Shown: positions 44,294-56,565 of the stretch, in pieces | How positions within the stretch are numbered: the stretch's first letter is position 1 | How the letters are laid out: each line of letters opens with the position of its first letter | Assembly (NCBI GenBank): GCA_038093515.1 | Contig: JBBPSI010000079.1 | Span: forward strand, 1 to 64,000 | DNA from: Butyriboletus loyo | Lineage: Eukaryota > Basidiomycota > Agaricomycetes > Boletales > Boletaceae | Direction of reading: 5' to 3' | DNA length: 64,000 bases | Notes under the pieces: model-generated | Databases searched by the model: none | Seen by the model: only the letters and a program-made list of their open reading frames with translations | What the model was told of the DNA's origin: nothing | Program-made: the position numbers and the translations under genes

Positions 44294-47200
44294 ATGTTCA
44301 GGGCCTTTGCCTCACTATTACCCTCGGTCAGCGCGCGCACGCCTGTGACTCAGGGAGAAGAATCAAAGAAACCAAGAAAAGTACCTCAGGTACGGGAACA
44401 AGCACCTCGTGAACAAGGATATTGTCTCAAACTCACCTTCCACCATCAGCCGGAATCGCCAGAAAATACAGGACGGTCTGCCTCTGACCTTAGTCGTACT
44501 GACTCCGGAATATCAGTGCAAAATCGGTCTTCGAGACCTGCATCCCTGCACAGGGTCCAAGAGGGATACTTGGTTCAGGGTGCCGAGGTAACCAGACAAT
44601 CGCTTTTCCTGAGGAACTACTTAAATTCAAATCGATTTTCAACGGCAGTTAGGATTAGCTGATGACGGAGAGCGTGTCCAGGCTATATTCAGCACACCGG
44701 GGACCGATCACTATAGCTTGGAATCCTGTAAGAACGAGCAAGCGCAATTTTTCTCGTGATCTCACCGCTTTTGCTTGTTTCACAGATGCCGACTCAGAAA
44801 CTAATGATTCGGGGGTCAAACAGACAGCTGATACCGCCACCTATGCTGCCGCCCCCACACCCGAAGTCCAGGTACGGAAAAGCGTAGATGTTCAGAGAGC
44901 GGAACAATTCGCCACCGCGACAGAGGGAACTGCACTACCTCGGCATGATTTATCTACCTTCTCCTCCCGAACTACTACTGGCCAGCAGCGATCCGGGACG
45001 TGGCCCTCCGATCGAGGCGGGGTACAAACGAAAGCGTTATTTTACCAAGAAACACGCTTGTCCACACTCACCGAATCTGGGCAGTCTCCTCTCATATTTT
45101 CCTCCGCCTCCAAGGCCGCCGAAACTCAACATATTATGGCACCGTCAAAATCCACGTACAGCACCACACAAGAACACTACCTTCAGATGCAGCGTCTGCA
45201 TCGCGAAGAGAAGGATCGCATAGTTGCCCTTCTGACGGAAGGACATGAGAATTACAAGCGCTCCTGTCAAGAGCAGCTTGAAGCTATGCAAATGGAAACT
45301 GAGAGGCTTCTGCGGGAGATTTCCGCCTCAACTTCTCAGCTCAATTCTATGGCCATTACCTCATTACAGGACGACAAAGTACATTCGAAGAGCACAATTA
45401 TCACCTCGATCACCGCCGTGATCACCACTGTCGACGCCCGAATCAAGCAGTGGAGGCACACAGTTGCCAGGAACGCAGGACAAGTTGCGCTTTCGATCAA
45501 AGAACTGGAGCAGCTCTCGTTAGACTTGACTAATGCATCTTCTCAAATGACGGAACTTGAGCAGCATTATGGTGAGCTATCCAGAGATTTTAACTCCGTT
45601 CGGCACAAATTGCAAGCGACGTTGTCGCTTCGGGAGGCGAAGGATCGCGCTATCGCCTCACTCACTGCCGAAGTCGTTCAGTGGAAGAACGCGGATGCTG
45701 CGAAGGCACAGCAGATCATGGCTGTACGCCGAGACAACGGGACACTTCGGCGCAACCTCTCCGTTTCTTTCTCTCCAACAGATAAACTTCAACTACGTTA
45801 CGACGCGCAGTCAAACAAGCGCGGTTCTGCGCGCAACGAGCTGCGAGCCAAGGTATCTTTGATCACAGAGAAAGATCGTGCTATCGGGTCCCTCACCGCT
45901 GAAGCTGCTCTGTGGAAGCAGCCAGATGCCAAAAAGGCAGTGCAGATCGTCACTGCTCGCCGAGACTATGAGGACCTCCAAAGAGACTTCGGCGTCTCTT
46001 CCTCTCAGACTGCAGAACTGCAGAGGCGCTACGACGCACAGTCAAAGGAGCTTGCTTCTCTTCGGAACGAACTGCGAGGCAACAAGTTACTGGTTGAGGA
46101 GAAAGAGCGGACAATAACCATCCTCACCGCCAGAGCCCAACAATGGAAGTTTACAGATGCTACCATGGCAGAGAAATTCGCCGTCGAACAGCAAGACGAA
46201 GAGAACCTTCAAGAAGACCCCGCAAACTTCTCCTCCCAGATAGCCGATCTTCAGAGGCGCTACGAGGCGCAGTCTACAGGCGTTGTATCTCTTCGCAATG
46301 AGCTCCAAATCAGGGTGTCGCTTCTCGAGGAGAAGGAGCACACAATTTCCTTCATTACCACCGAGCTCGTCCAGGCGAAGCGCAAAGAGTGCGTGAAAGC
46401 AGAGCAGATTGCGATTGCGCGCAGGCATGTTGAACAGCTTCGTCACGAACTCTCTTCCGCCTCTTCCCGAATTGCAGCCCTCCAGAAGCGATACGAGGCG
46501 CAGTCAAAAGAGCTCAGCCCTGTCTATGACGAGCTCCACCAGGCCCAAAGCGAGTCATCCAAGTCTGACATTTCACGACAGATCGATCGTGTACAGAAGA
46601 ACAAGCAGATAAAGGAACTTCGTCGAGGCCTCGCCGCATCCACCACTCGGAATACTGAGCTTCAGAGGTCGTATGAGGCACTGTCGGAAGATCTCAGCGC
46701 TGTCCGTGACGAACTGAAAGTGAAGACGTCGCGGTACGAGGCCACCATCACCTCCCTCACTATGCAAGTCGACCACTGGAAACGTGCAGATACTGCGAAG
46801 GCAGGGCGGGTCGCAATTGTCGTCAAACAGGCCGAGAAGCTCCAACAAGACCTCTCCAGCTCCACTTCCCAACTCACCGAGCTCCAGGGCCGCTACGAGA
46901 TGCAATCACGCTTCGTCGCTGTGCGCAAGGAGCTGCAAAACTCGACGTCGTCCAACGAATGCAAAGACCGCACCATCGCCACCCTCACCGCCGAGGTTGA
47001 TCGGTGGAAGGGTGCGGACGCTACGAAAGCAGAACAGATTGCGACGGCTCTCAAGCAGGTCGAGAAACGCCAGCGAGACTTGTCCGCTTCCACCACTCGA
47101 CTCGCGGAGCTTCAAAGCCGTTATGAGGCCCAGTCACGCGAGCTCGTTTCTGTGCGGGAGGAGCTCCGAAATAGGACACCATCTTATGGAAACAAAGATC

Positions 47201-47725
47201 GCACAGTCGCTGCTCTCACTCTCCAGGTCGAAGAATGGAAGCATTCAGATGCCGTTAAAGCGGAGCAGCTTACGACTGCTCGCAAGAACCTCGACCAACT
47301 GCGTCGCGACCTGGCCACTTCATTCTCCCAAATTGGTGCGTTTCAGCGGCGTTACGAAACAGCTTACGGTATTGAATCTTCCGAAAGAGGGCTTGGGACA
47401 TTCAGACGCCACTAAAACAAAGGAGCTCACCGCCGTACACAAGGAGTTAGAGCAGCTGCGTCGTGACCTATCCACTTCATCCTCTCAGATCATCGACTAC
47501 CAGCACCGCTGCGCGGCGCAGTCGGCGCAGTCTGTGAAACTCACTTACCAAATCGAGAAGTGGAAGCACTCAGACGCCACTAAAGCGGAGGAGCTCGCCA
47601 TCGTGCGCGAGAAACTTGAGCAGCTCCAGATCCACCTGTCCGTCTCGTCTTCCCGAATCATCGGGCTCCAGCAACGTTACGATGTGCAGTCGACGGAGCT
47701 CAGCTCCCTCCGCGAGCAACTCTAG
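44294..47725 (+). CDS. Coiled-coil protein of 77-residue repeats, paralog 1, C-terminally truncated
   Basis: Exons 44294-44389, 44450-44587, 44649-44727, 44786-47335 and 47388-47725 (3201 nt, 1066 aa) keep phase. The N-terminal 100 residues are disordered (SRTDSGISVQN); a Ser/Thr-rich linker follows, then from about residue 170 an almost continuous coiled coil built of a 77-residue unit (11 heptads), with consensus RRYDAQSKEL.SLRNEL, EEKDRTI.SLTAE, WK..DA.KAEQI, EQLRRDLS.SSSQI.ELQ. It is closely related exon by exon to 57961-63682, but the frame stops after SSLREQL (47723-47725) where the paralog continues RAMSLGGD. So about 420 C-terminal residues are missing. If the last intron is retained, the frame stops earlier, at 47415. 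Function unknown; a scaffold or filament-like role is only suggested by structure. Confidence 0.82.
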
Positions 47726-48274
47726 GTCATGTCCCCATCATAGCTTGGGAGGAGTATCAGCACGGTGTGAGCACCCCCGGGCCCGGGTTTCACATGCTGC
47801 ATGCACAAATTCGTACCCAGTCGCCAGGGGGTGTTCTACATCCTGGTAGCAAGTGGAGAGCTAGTAGATAAGTACGTACTGTGTACTAAGAACTGTAGTA
47901 GTGCAGTTGCCGGACAAGCACGTTGAACCACACTCAGGTTTTCGGAGAACCCAGTGCCAGATTCTGCCAGATTCGTATGGCTTTCGAAACCGTCGCCTGT
48001 GGATGACGAATGGACAACCGGACCGATGATCAAGTCGGGAGTGACCCCTTTTGCCACCAGTACAGGAGTTGCCAACAGGGATCGATTAACTAGGCGAGAC
48101 GATGATTCAATGGTATGTATCAAGTTTATAATTGAGCAGGAAGGGCAGCATTCTTGTCAATATTCCTGAGCGACGAGTCCCTCGCCTGGTGTAGCTGTAA
48201 CAGGTAGGTATAAAACACCTCGACGCATCAGTTGATGCGACGTTCAGGTCACTTCAACTGGAATAACTCGTCTC
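47726..48274. other. Intergenic region
   Basis: The first few bases still resemble the continuation of the paralogous coiled-coil gene (GTCATGTC vs GCCATGTC), then similarity is lost. No gene seen. Confidence 0.5.
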
Positions 48275-49246
48275 TTATTCGTTTTTCTTCCTTGGTAATC
48301 TTTGATCAACGTTCGAAAACAGAATGTCCTCTACGACCTGATCGACGTTCTTCCTCGGCGGCCTGCCCTCATCAGCAATGGGAGATTTAGAGCCCTCCTC
48401 GATCTCTTCTGGAAATTTCTGATCGACGACTTTCAAATGCAGAGTATCCTCCGGTGCTTGCTCGCGCTTCTTTCTTGGAAACCTGCCCTGTCCGGCGAGC
48501 GGAGGATTAACGTCTTCCTCGTCCTCCTTCCCTTGACAATATCTCATCGGTTTCTGAACGCAAAATGCCTTCCGGAACATGCTCGACTTCACACTGCCCT
48601 GATCTGCAGGTAGAGGTTTAGGGCCCTCCTCACTCACCCTTCGTGGAAATCCCCTGATCAACGTCCGAACACGTAATATCCTCTAACACCTCCTCTCCCT
48701 TGTTCCTCGGCAATTTCTGTTTGACATTCGAACGCGAGATTTCAGGGAATGTGCTACGATCGACTGCATCGTGTACACCTGGTGCCCCGGCCCCTGCTCC
48801 ACAATTCTTGCAGAGCCCGTGCTGGCGCTAAGTGGGATGGACGCCAACACACCGGAGAGCAATCGGGCGTGCTGCGTGGCAAAGGACGGCCTCGCTATCG
48901 ACAGGATCGATATATCGCTGGAATAGGATACTGGAGAGGGGGTGCATACAATGGCGCTGTCAGCCATGAGAGGGACGGGGTTATCTGTCGACTCGTGGGC
49001 TGGTGCACGCTCTTTATCTGTACAGGTATCGCAGTGGGCGAGAGACGAAGCACGCCTGAACGGGGTGCTGATGACACTGAGTGGGGTGCATTTATCCGAA
49101 GCTGGCCAGTTCCCCGGTGAGGACACACGTGGGGGCAAGGGCGGCGGTCGCTTGGCTTGGCTCTGTCGGTCTAGTGTTCGGAGGTGCCGGCCCACATCAG
49201 TGAAATGCCAACGAGAGAAATCATGGAGTGTATCGAAATGCATCAT
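48275..49246 (-). CDS. Charged repeat-rich protein, frame broken or spliced
   Basis: Two adjacent minus-strand frames (48683-49246 and 48275-48661). The downstream one repeats a loose unit of about 30 residues: DQGFPRRVSEEGPKPLPAD, GQGRFPRKKREQAPEDTLHL, DQKFPEEIEEGSKSPIADEG, ending NVDQRLPRKKNE. Between the two frames a third frame continues the same repeat (KQKLPRNKGEEVLEDI, CSDVDQG), so a frameshift or unrecognised introns separate the parts. The upstream frame starts MMHFDTLHDFSRWHF and is Pro/Ser-rich. A stylistically similar frame lies at 56026-56565. Family unknown; expression doubtful. Confidence 0.4.
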
Positions 49247-50489
49247 GGTACCCTTCCCGGACCGCTACAATCGTATTCCTCCCAGTCTGACTGAGGCTGG
49301 CTCTGCAGTGATCTGATCCACTGATCGCTCTTACCCGTGGACCCTGAAGTCATCAGGCAGAAGCGCGGCGCACTATAGCTAAGTAATTTAACTGTGATAG
49401 TATCTCAGTGAGAGGAGTTAAAATCAAACCTTGATTCAAACGCAAGGAGTCCGCAAGCTTCTCGGATAAGTCCCTGAGATTACAAAGTAACACGCACTGC
49501 AGAATAAAATGCATACACGTTTTTGATTTTCCCTTCAGCCTCAGGGGGTTGAGTCCATGCATAATGGTTTCTTGGACCTTAGGCTGCGATCAAAGACCAA
49601 GGGTCTTCAAGTTACTAATTCCTGCCCGTGACAGTGACCTTGCAAACAAGCGACACTTGGCCGACATAGTTTGATAGCTCGATTTGAGCTCACGATACAG
49701 TGAAGCTCCAGTCCCAGTTCTGGCCCATCAAGGGATCGTCGTTTTTTTTTGATGATGATCATGCAGAGTTTGCGGACTAGCCGGGGCCCCATGCCGCCTC
49801 GCACCTACCTCGCGTATTCCGTGTATTCCGCTAAGCTTCTGAAGCGCTCAGAGAAGCATTGGTAACGGAGAACCGTATGCCACCGTCAATATGATGGCGT
49901 CTGTTCAACAACAGTTCAACGAACACGTTCAGTTCCATCAAATGAAGTACGTCAGTTTTTTTTTCGGCCAAATCGAGCCTTGTGAACTGGCCAAATCATC
50001 AGAAACACTGGTGAATTGAACATGAAGCTCAGGCAACATGTCCTGCAACATTGACAGTTTCTGGCCCCGACGCCATGCAGTTAACATGCGCAGTATGTAT
50101 CTTCAGTCTGGGTATCATCTCTGGCTTCTTTGTTCCCCAGGTGGCCGTAGCACGCGCGGCGACTCTACAACCCTGAACCCATTGCTAAGACTCATGGGCA
50201 CGTAGTAATCTGTACGTATTACCCGGCTCCCAGTAGTGAACTCCCTGGCTGTGCTCCTTGCTGACTCCTGTGACCCAGATCCAAGTCACCCGTTGGCAAC
50301 CTTCCACCATGTATGTATGTATTGCGCTTTTAGAATGTTCAATTCAGCTTCCCATGTGGATGAGTTTGCTACATCCATGCGGATGCCTCGTTTGCTCTTG
50401 CTGTTTGCGAGTATGGCGCGCGCTCTTAAAGATGGTCCTCTCGTGAGACGAACTCGAACTCATCTCTCTTCGGACTCGAGCCAGTACGA
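49247..50489. other. Intergenic region
   Basis: No supported gene. The right end is the presumed promoter of the DUF2235 gene. Confidence 0.5.
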
Positions 50490-53400
50490 ATGTCAGTGTC
50501 AACGCCTCCGCCGTACCGATGTCCCACTTGCGGACCCACCTCAGTGAATCCGCGGAACCTGGTGGTCTTTATTGACGGCACGTCTAACAAACCTGGTGAC
50601 AACGTAAGTCTTTGTGTGTGCTACGCTGCTCCATAGCTGACCAGTGTACGTGCAGAATACAAATGTCTGGAAGCTATCCAAACAAGTAAAGAAAAACTCT
50701 GAGCCAGAGCAATTGCAACGTTATTTCAAGGGGATCGGTGCATATGATACCGACCATCTACATCCACTCCATCGTGCGGGGAAGTGGATCCACGGCAAAT
50801 TTGAGCAGGGACTCGCTTGGTTGGTTCTGCATAATACCTCTTCCAGCAGTTCATGTAATCGGTCGCCACAGGAATGTAGAGAAAAACGTGAAGGATGCGT
50901 ACGCTTGGTTGGCAGAAAAGTATCAGGAGGGGGATCGAATATACTTGTTTGGTGCGTCCAGGTTTACCGCTGGCTCTAGCAGATGACGGGATACTTGCAG
51001 GGTTCTCTCGAGGTGCATATCAAGTGCGGACACTTGCTAGTATGATCCACGAAGCGAGTGTGGTTACCATCTGTCGTATGAATAGTAATTGACCGAATCA
51101 TATCTATAACAGGTCGGCCTGGTGAATGAGAAGGAACGTGCTGATTCGTCAGTATCCCCATTTCTATTTTGCACGAGTCCCATACTTCACGAGTATATTG
51201 CAACAGGGCGTATAGTCATTACCTTTCCATCTATCCCTATAATCCCGAGAAAAGACGAAAGGTAATGACGTTTAGGAGGGAGCTATGCCAGAAGGATGTG
51301 AGGATCCATTTCGTGGGAGTCTGGTGTGCTGTATCCGTTCATCACGCCATTCTAAGCTGACTTTGACCAGGGATACGGTGTCCTCTTTGGGTTTGATCAA
51401 GAAAGATGTCCACATCACGGCCTCCGCAACGGTAACAAACGCGTGCCATTTCCGACATGCACTTGCTCTCGATGAGCGTCGAGTCAAGTTCATGCCGGAA
51501 TATTTTGCAGAAGTGAACGCTCACCATAGCACCATACAAACTCAGAGATCCAATGTCAGCGATGTCAAAGAGGTCTGGTTCGCTGGTGGCCATTCTGATG
51601 TGTATGTAATATGTCGATCTACGCAAAGGGCGAAACTAACGCAGCCTCGCGTCTAGCGGTGGAACCAGTCGGGAACCTATTCAAGTGCTCTCTGAGCCTG
51701 ACGACTCCGGGTCTTACCCCGTTCATGCTGGAAATGTGCCGCTTCTATGGATGAGGCGAGAAGCAGCTGCCCACGGTTTGGTTTTCGCACCGGAAGAGTT
51801 TACCTGGGATCCGGAGGACGTCGATAAAGGCACAAAGGATACGATGACGTCTTGGTATAAATTTCTCGAGATCTTGCCCATTCGTCACCAAGTATCGTTC
51901 AGTGGTATTGGTAAACATGAGCGAAGGTAATGCCCTCCTGGCGGACTCAACTTCGTCGCTGATTCAAGATGATTGCCCGCAGGCGTCACCTGTCTCGTGC
52001 GCGTTCGGTCATTCCTGTTCAACAGATTCATTCCTCCATTTTGTTCGGTGATGTGTATACACCCAGTGCTACTCTACGAGATAGTGTTGATATTCCGACT
52101 GGGCCACAGGAGGCCTCAGACGAACTATGGACAACTGAACTCCCGGACGAAGGAGCAACAACGCGCTTATTGACATCGTTACTTGGGGATCAACAACGGA
52201 TGCCGCGATCTCTCGAGAAGGTGCTATTCCTTCTTAATTACAGTAAGTTCCACCCCTTGTCAATCGATCGACGCTCATTGGTGACATACAACTGACGCTT
52301 TTAAATTGTCGAGGGCTAGACAATGGACTGACTCAAACAATAACCATACCACAGTGGTCTGAAGAATCCATTCGCGGGCAATTTGATTTGGAAAAGGTTG
52401 CTCACGCTGTCATATATGACGTACTTTGTAGGTTATCATCCGTAATCTTCCTCGGGAGGTGCGCTGATCCCGTTTATCTTCATAGCCAACGTTCCTGCTT
52501 CCGAGGATCTATTGAAAGATGCACGGGATACTCTTCATGATCTATTGTCCTCCGCGGATTCCCCCGGAGTCTTCTACGTTCTACGATTCTCGACGAGGCA
52601 CGAAACACTCCGACGACGTTTCATTGATGACGAGGTGATCGGAGCTATCATGCATGCACTGGAAAAGATCGCAAAGGGCGACAATGAAAGCTTATTCCCA
52701 TTGGTTATGGACAGTCTACGTTACCTCATCAATGACGGTGCGTATGATCAATGCCCACAGGTTACATGCTCATCCTTTACAGATGTCATGAGAAACAAGG
52801 TTATTGCGCAGCTTTGCGCTAGGTCAGATGACACCCAAACAAGGCTCTCGGTGGCATTGGATAAAGGTAATGGTGCTTTATTGGTCGTGTACTTCGCTGC
52901 TTTACATCTTCGCAGAACCTGACCAGTTGATGGCGTGGCTCAAGATGATTGCATCTTTTGCCCAGTACCGGCCAGGTAAGAGCGTTCTAACTCATTACCG
53001 TACGATTTGACCACATAATCAATAGATCTTTGCAAAGAGTTGAAACCTAAAATCTCCGAGCTGGCAGCAAAGGAAAGAAGTCATGTTGGTTCGGCGGCTG
53101 TAGAGGTTTTAGCTGTATTGAACGTGCCACGTGAGTCGCGGTTGTACTTGTGCATACTCTGTTGCCTGATTGGCATCGCGGAAACAGTTAACGGCGATAT
53201 CCACGTCTCTAACATTTTAGGCTACCTTGGTAACACTCTCCCTCCGTTAGATGCGGAGGTAGGCCACACCTCTTCACCGGATAACATTGGTGACTTGCCC
53301 CCTGGATTTAAAATCAATGGTAAGCCCCGTGAACCGTGCACGTCTCTTTCTGTGGTTGACTTTTGTCAGATTCTGGGACGCTTGACGAGGAAGTAATGCA

Positions 53401-54519
53401 GAAGCTTGCGTCAACCATCGAGTCGCGCGATGCGCGTGAACGCACTTCGGCCACCTTGACATTATTGAAGCTATGTAGATGTAAGTTCTAAGAAATCTCG
53501 TTTACGGAGCTGACATCGACGAATCAGACTCTATGATCCGGAGTTTTTGCTCGAGGGTCAAGGTTGTGAATATCTTTATGAGGCAGATGGAACACAAGGA
53601 CACCTCTCTACTGGCGGCGTATGCTTTGAAGACGTGCTTGGAACGAGGTGAGCGAGAAGCAAGGTTTTGATATGAGGATTGGCTTGGCTTATGTATAAAT
53701 GAGGCATGACACCTTCCAACTTCGATCGTGTTGCACAGCTTATCGTTACCATGCTCGACAAAGGCTGGTTTGACGATGCCGTAGGCCGAGTCGAAGGTTT
53801 CGAGATCTTCCGTGAACTCGTGATGTCTGGTAACCTCGGGTGAATTCTTGCTGATTTCAAACCTTGTACTGATAATGTGTTTGGCCCAGGCGATCTAAAG
53901 CAGCAAGTCATCGCCCTTAACATAGTTCCCGCTTTGACGAAGAAACTTGAGGGTGGAAAATGCCATGACGTCCGCACGAGCTTGATATGTCTCGACGTCC
54001 TCGGTATATGTCTGGCGACTGTATGCACCTACATGACTGACTCGTTTGTAGAGAGGGACAATCCAGTGCATCTGCAGCCGATTGTAGAAAAAAGCATAAC
54101 CGACTTGAAGGCCAGTAGCAAGAAGACTCAAACGAAAGGTGTCAAAATTCTTGCTGCCCTTGCTCGGACGAGTAAGCATGTCTTCTGTCGTTCAGTTTGC
54201 AACCACTGACGAATTGGCTAGCGGCTGGTGAGCAGGCCATAACGCCTCACGTGACCGATATCGTGAAAATGCTGCCCCCACCTTCGGGCGGCCCATCTCG
54301 ACAGCGTTCCCAATCACTCAGTGCTGCTGCTGTATTGTATGACCTGTCCAAGAATGGTAAGTCGGGACCCGCCCTGCCTCGATATGAAATACTTTATCGT
54401 AACTGTTTTGTTCGTCCAACTTAGAGACCCTCCGCAAGCAAATCCGAGACTCTCAGGAATTCACTAGATGGAGGGGTCAACCGCCACGTCGCGCTGGAAC
54501 TCTCCATTCCAGGCCTTGA
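50490..54519 (+). CDS. DUF2235 alpha/beta-hydrolase with ARM/HEAT-like C-terminal repeats
   Basis: First exons 50490-50603, 50656-50819, 50872-50951, 51001-51053, 51113-51147 and 51207-51323 keep phase, with many more after. N-terminus MSVSTPPPYRCPTCGPTS, then the DUF2235 core: NLVVFIDGTSNKPGDN, NTNVWKLSKQV, AWNVEKNVKDAYAWLAEKYQ, GDRIYLFG|FSRGAYQVRTLA (GFSRGA nucleophile elbow with Ser), VGVWDTVSSLG (Asp) and a late CHFRHALALDERR/GGHSDV with the probable catalytic His. From about 52400 the short exons encode helical repeats (DLLSSADSPGVFYVLRFS; AWLKMIASFAQYRPDLCK; ELAAKERSHVGSAAVEVL; TLRKQIRDSQEFTRW) resembling ARM/HEAT. DUF2235 relatives include Tle1-type phospholipases of bacterial T6SS; fungal roles are not established. 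One intron is GC-AG (GAA|GCGAGT at 51054). The stop is placed at 54517-54519, and the last exons are less certain. Confidence 0.85.
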
Positions 54520-56025
54520 ACGATATGATCAGGGAATGAACACACCATCATATGGTAGATGCATCCTTGAAGCTGAGCTCATATTATCCCCTACTGTTGT
54601 TTCGTGAATCGTGATCCATGCACCTCCAATACGATTGTTTACTCCTATACTGTTCGAGCTCAGCAATCACGTCTGTCTTCTCCAGTGGATACATTCCAAT
54701 TGAATTGGTATCTCTGCGTGCGCGCACTTGAGTCACCGAACGAAACTGATAGAGAACATTTGTGACACAGCCAAAAACGGCTGCTCGCTCGACATTCGGA
54801 GCGGACTTTGAACACCGCAGGTACCGATATGATAGTGAAGTTACACGTTGAGACAGCTCGTAGAACTGTCAAGTTGGATCCAGAGGTGCCACTGGCAGGA
54901 TCCAGACCAGACCCAGGTTTGGCCTGGGCTTTAATACTTCGAGATGAAAAAACAGTCGTTCTGATCCAGGGTTGGATGGTGCAGTCGACACACTCATAAC
55001 GCACAGCGGAAAAAAATTGTAACGAACACATTAGCATTTGCTGCATGTTCGGCAAAAAAACATTGGCTTTATGAAACATTTCCTATAATGTGCCAATCAG
55101 CATGTCGACTGTATTGCTCGACACTGGTATGTCACGGTACAGGACGTACTCAATCGATTCGTAGCCTTCAAGTTCCTGCGTCACGCTGTCACGTTTAGCG
55201 CAGTGCACGTTTTGGGGTGCACCTGCCAGCCAGTGGTGTTCGTATTTACCGTCAAATGGTCCTGTAGCTCCTCATCACCCCACCAATATAGTACTGTGGC
55301 TCTGATTATGGAATGGAGAGTATATATTCGGCTTGTCTAGCCATGTCCACACGTGCCATAGCCAAGATGAGCGTACCCTATGAAAGCTTGGATGCGATCT
55401 TCCTCGAGTCTTCAAGATTTTCCGCTCACTCTCGTCTCTACTCGCAAACAATATGCCAGCGGACCACGTATCCTATATGTTGTCTACCATGGTCGCGGCC
55501 GTGGACGAAGGCTTCTCGTATGATGGTATCGTGTCGGTCCCAGAAATGGGTTTGGAGGATGTCGAATACCGATGTGGCCTGGGTGGTTCGCTCCGGGATG
55601 GCATGGTTAGATTTTCTGCCCAACTCACTTGCTGCCAGCTCACATAACTTGGGTTACAGGACAAAGTTCGGGTGACCGGCGCGGTTATTTCACGAGGGGC
55701 AGCCAGGTGAATTGTTGCTCGCCGAGGTTCGTAACCCAAGGTAGGGCTGACATGGGCGATGCGTAGGGTCTTCAAACAAAAGCAGCACCGTCACAATCCA
55801 AGTCACCCCACGCTTGAGGGTAGGATGAGAGGAAAGAATTGTAGCGAGGAGTCTCTTCCTCCTCCGGATCAAGGATCTGAAGGTCTCACCGAGGTTCAAG
55901 ATAAGATACCAAGTATCCCCAACGTGGCGCATGGGGAGGCGCACGAGCAGAACTTTACCCATCGTAAGCAGGCAGCCGCGCAGGTACGCAAGTGATTTGC
56001 ATAGGAAATACTTGCTGAAGCTGAG
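54520..56025. other. No recognised gene
   Basis: Short open frames only. A 64-codon plus frame at 55453 (VPEMGLEDVEYRCGLGG) and others show no family. Likely non-coding or decayed. Confidence 0.4.
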
Positions 56026-56565
56026 GTGGAATCGAAATTTCAGCCCTGCAGTACACCGACGCTGTGGGACGACGATATTGACGCTGCATGCGGCTGTTTT
56101 CCAGGCTTACCATTGTCCAATATCAGAATGGAAGACATTCGCCCTTCGTATCTCAAACAGAGGGGGTTGCATAAGAAGACCACTGAGGAATGGGATCTTG
56201 TGACGCCGATCAACTCAGCTAATCAAGAGGAATTGTCTGATGTCAACGGTAAGGAGCTCTTGCCCTCCGACGCGATTCAAGTGGGATGGTCAGGGAAGAA
56301 GAGCGAAGCCGAACGTGTTCAGTTTTCTGACGCATACCTGGAGGGATTTCCAGAGACGGAGAGTGAGGTGAAGAAGGACAGGCCCGAGAGAATGCCAAGG
56401 AAGAAGAACAGACCCGAGAGAATGTCAGGGAGGGAGGTGATCGTCCAACAGGAGAGACTGCCAGGGAAGGAGGAAGAGGGGGTCGTTTACCCCTCGACCG
56501 TGGATCAGGAGAGACAATTCAGACAACCGAGGAAGAAGAGTGGTGAAAAAGGCCAGTTGGATTGA
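56026..56565 (+). CDS. Charged, repeat-bearing ORF, unknown
   Basis: A 179-codon frame from MESKFQPCSTPTLW to KKSGEKGQLD. The first 70 residues look globular (IDAACGCFPGLPLSNIRMED); the rest is Lys/Arg/Glu-rich with repeated elements (RPERMPRKKN, RPERMSGREV, QQERLPGKEE, DQERQFRQPRKKS). It resembles in style the repeats at 48275-48661 on the other strand. It may be an exon of a larger gene; no family recognised. Confidence 0.4.
   Translation: MESKFQPCSTPTLWDDDIDAACGCFPGLPLSNIRMEDIRPSYLKQRGLHKKTTEEWDLVTPINSANQEELSDVNGKELLPSDAIQVGWSGKKSEAERVQFSDAYLEGFPETESEVKKDRPERMPRKKNRPERMSGREVIVQQERLPGKEEEGVVYPSTVDQERQFRQPRKKSGEKGQLD

Noticed and set aside
46784..47725. 313-codon plus-strand frame overlapping paralog 1
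   Set aside because: Only its end (47388-47725) is the spliced last exon; the rest is an out-of-frame shadow of the coiled-coil repeats, rich in Arg/Ser.
48683..49246. 187-codon minus frame as an independent gene
   Set aside because: Not rejected outright but merged with 48275-48661, because the repeat motif continues across frames; not enough evidence for a separate gene.
53576..54028. 150-codon minus frame within the DUF2235 gene
   Set aside because: Antisense shadow of ARM-like exons, no family resemblance.
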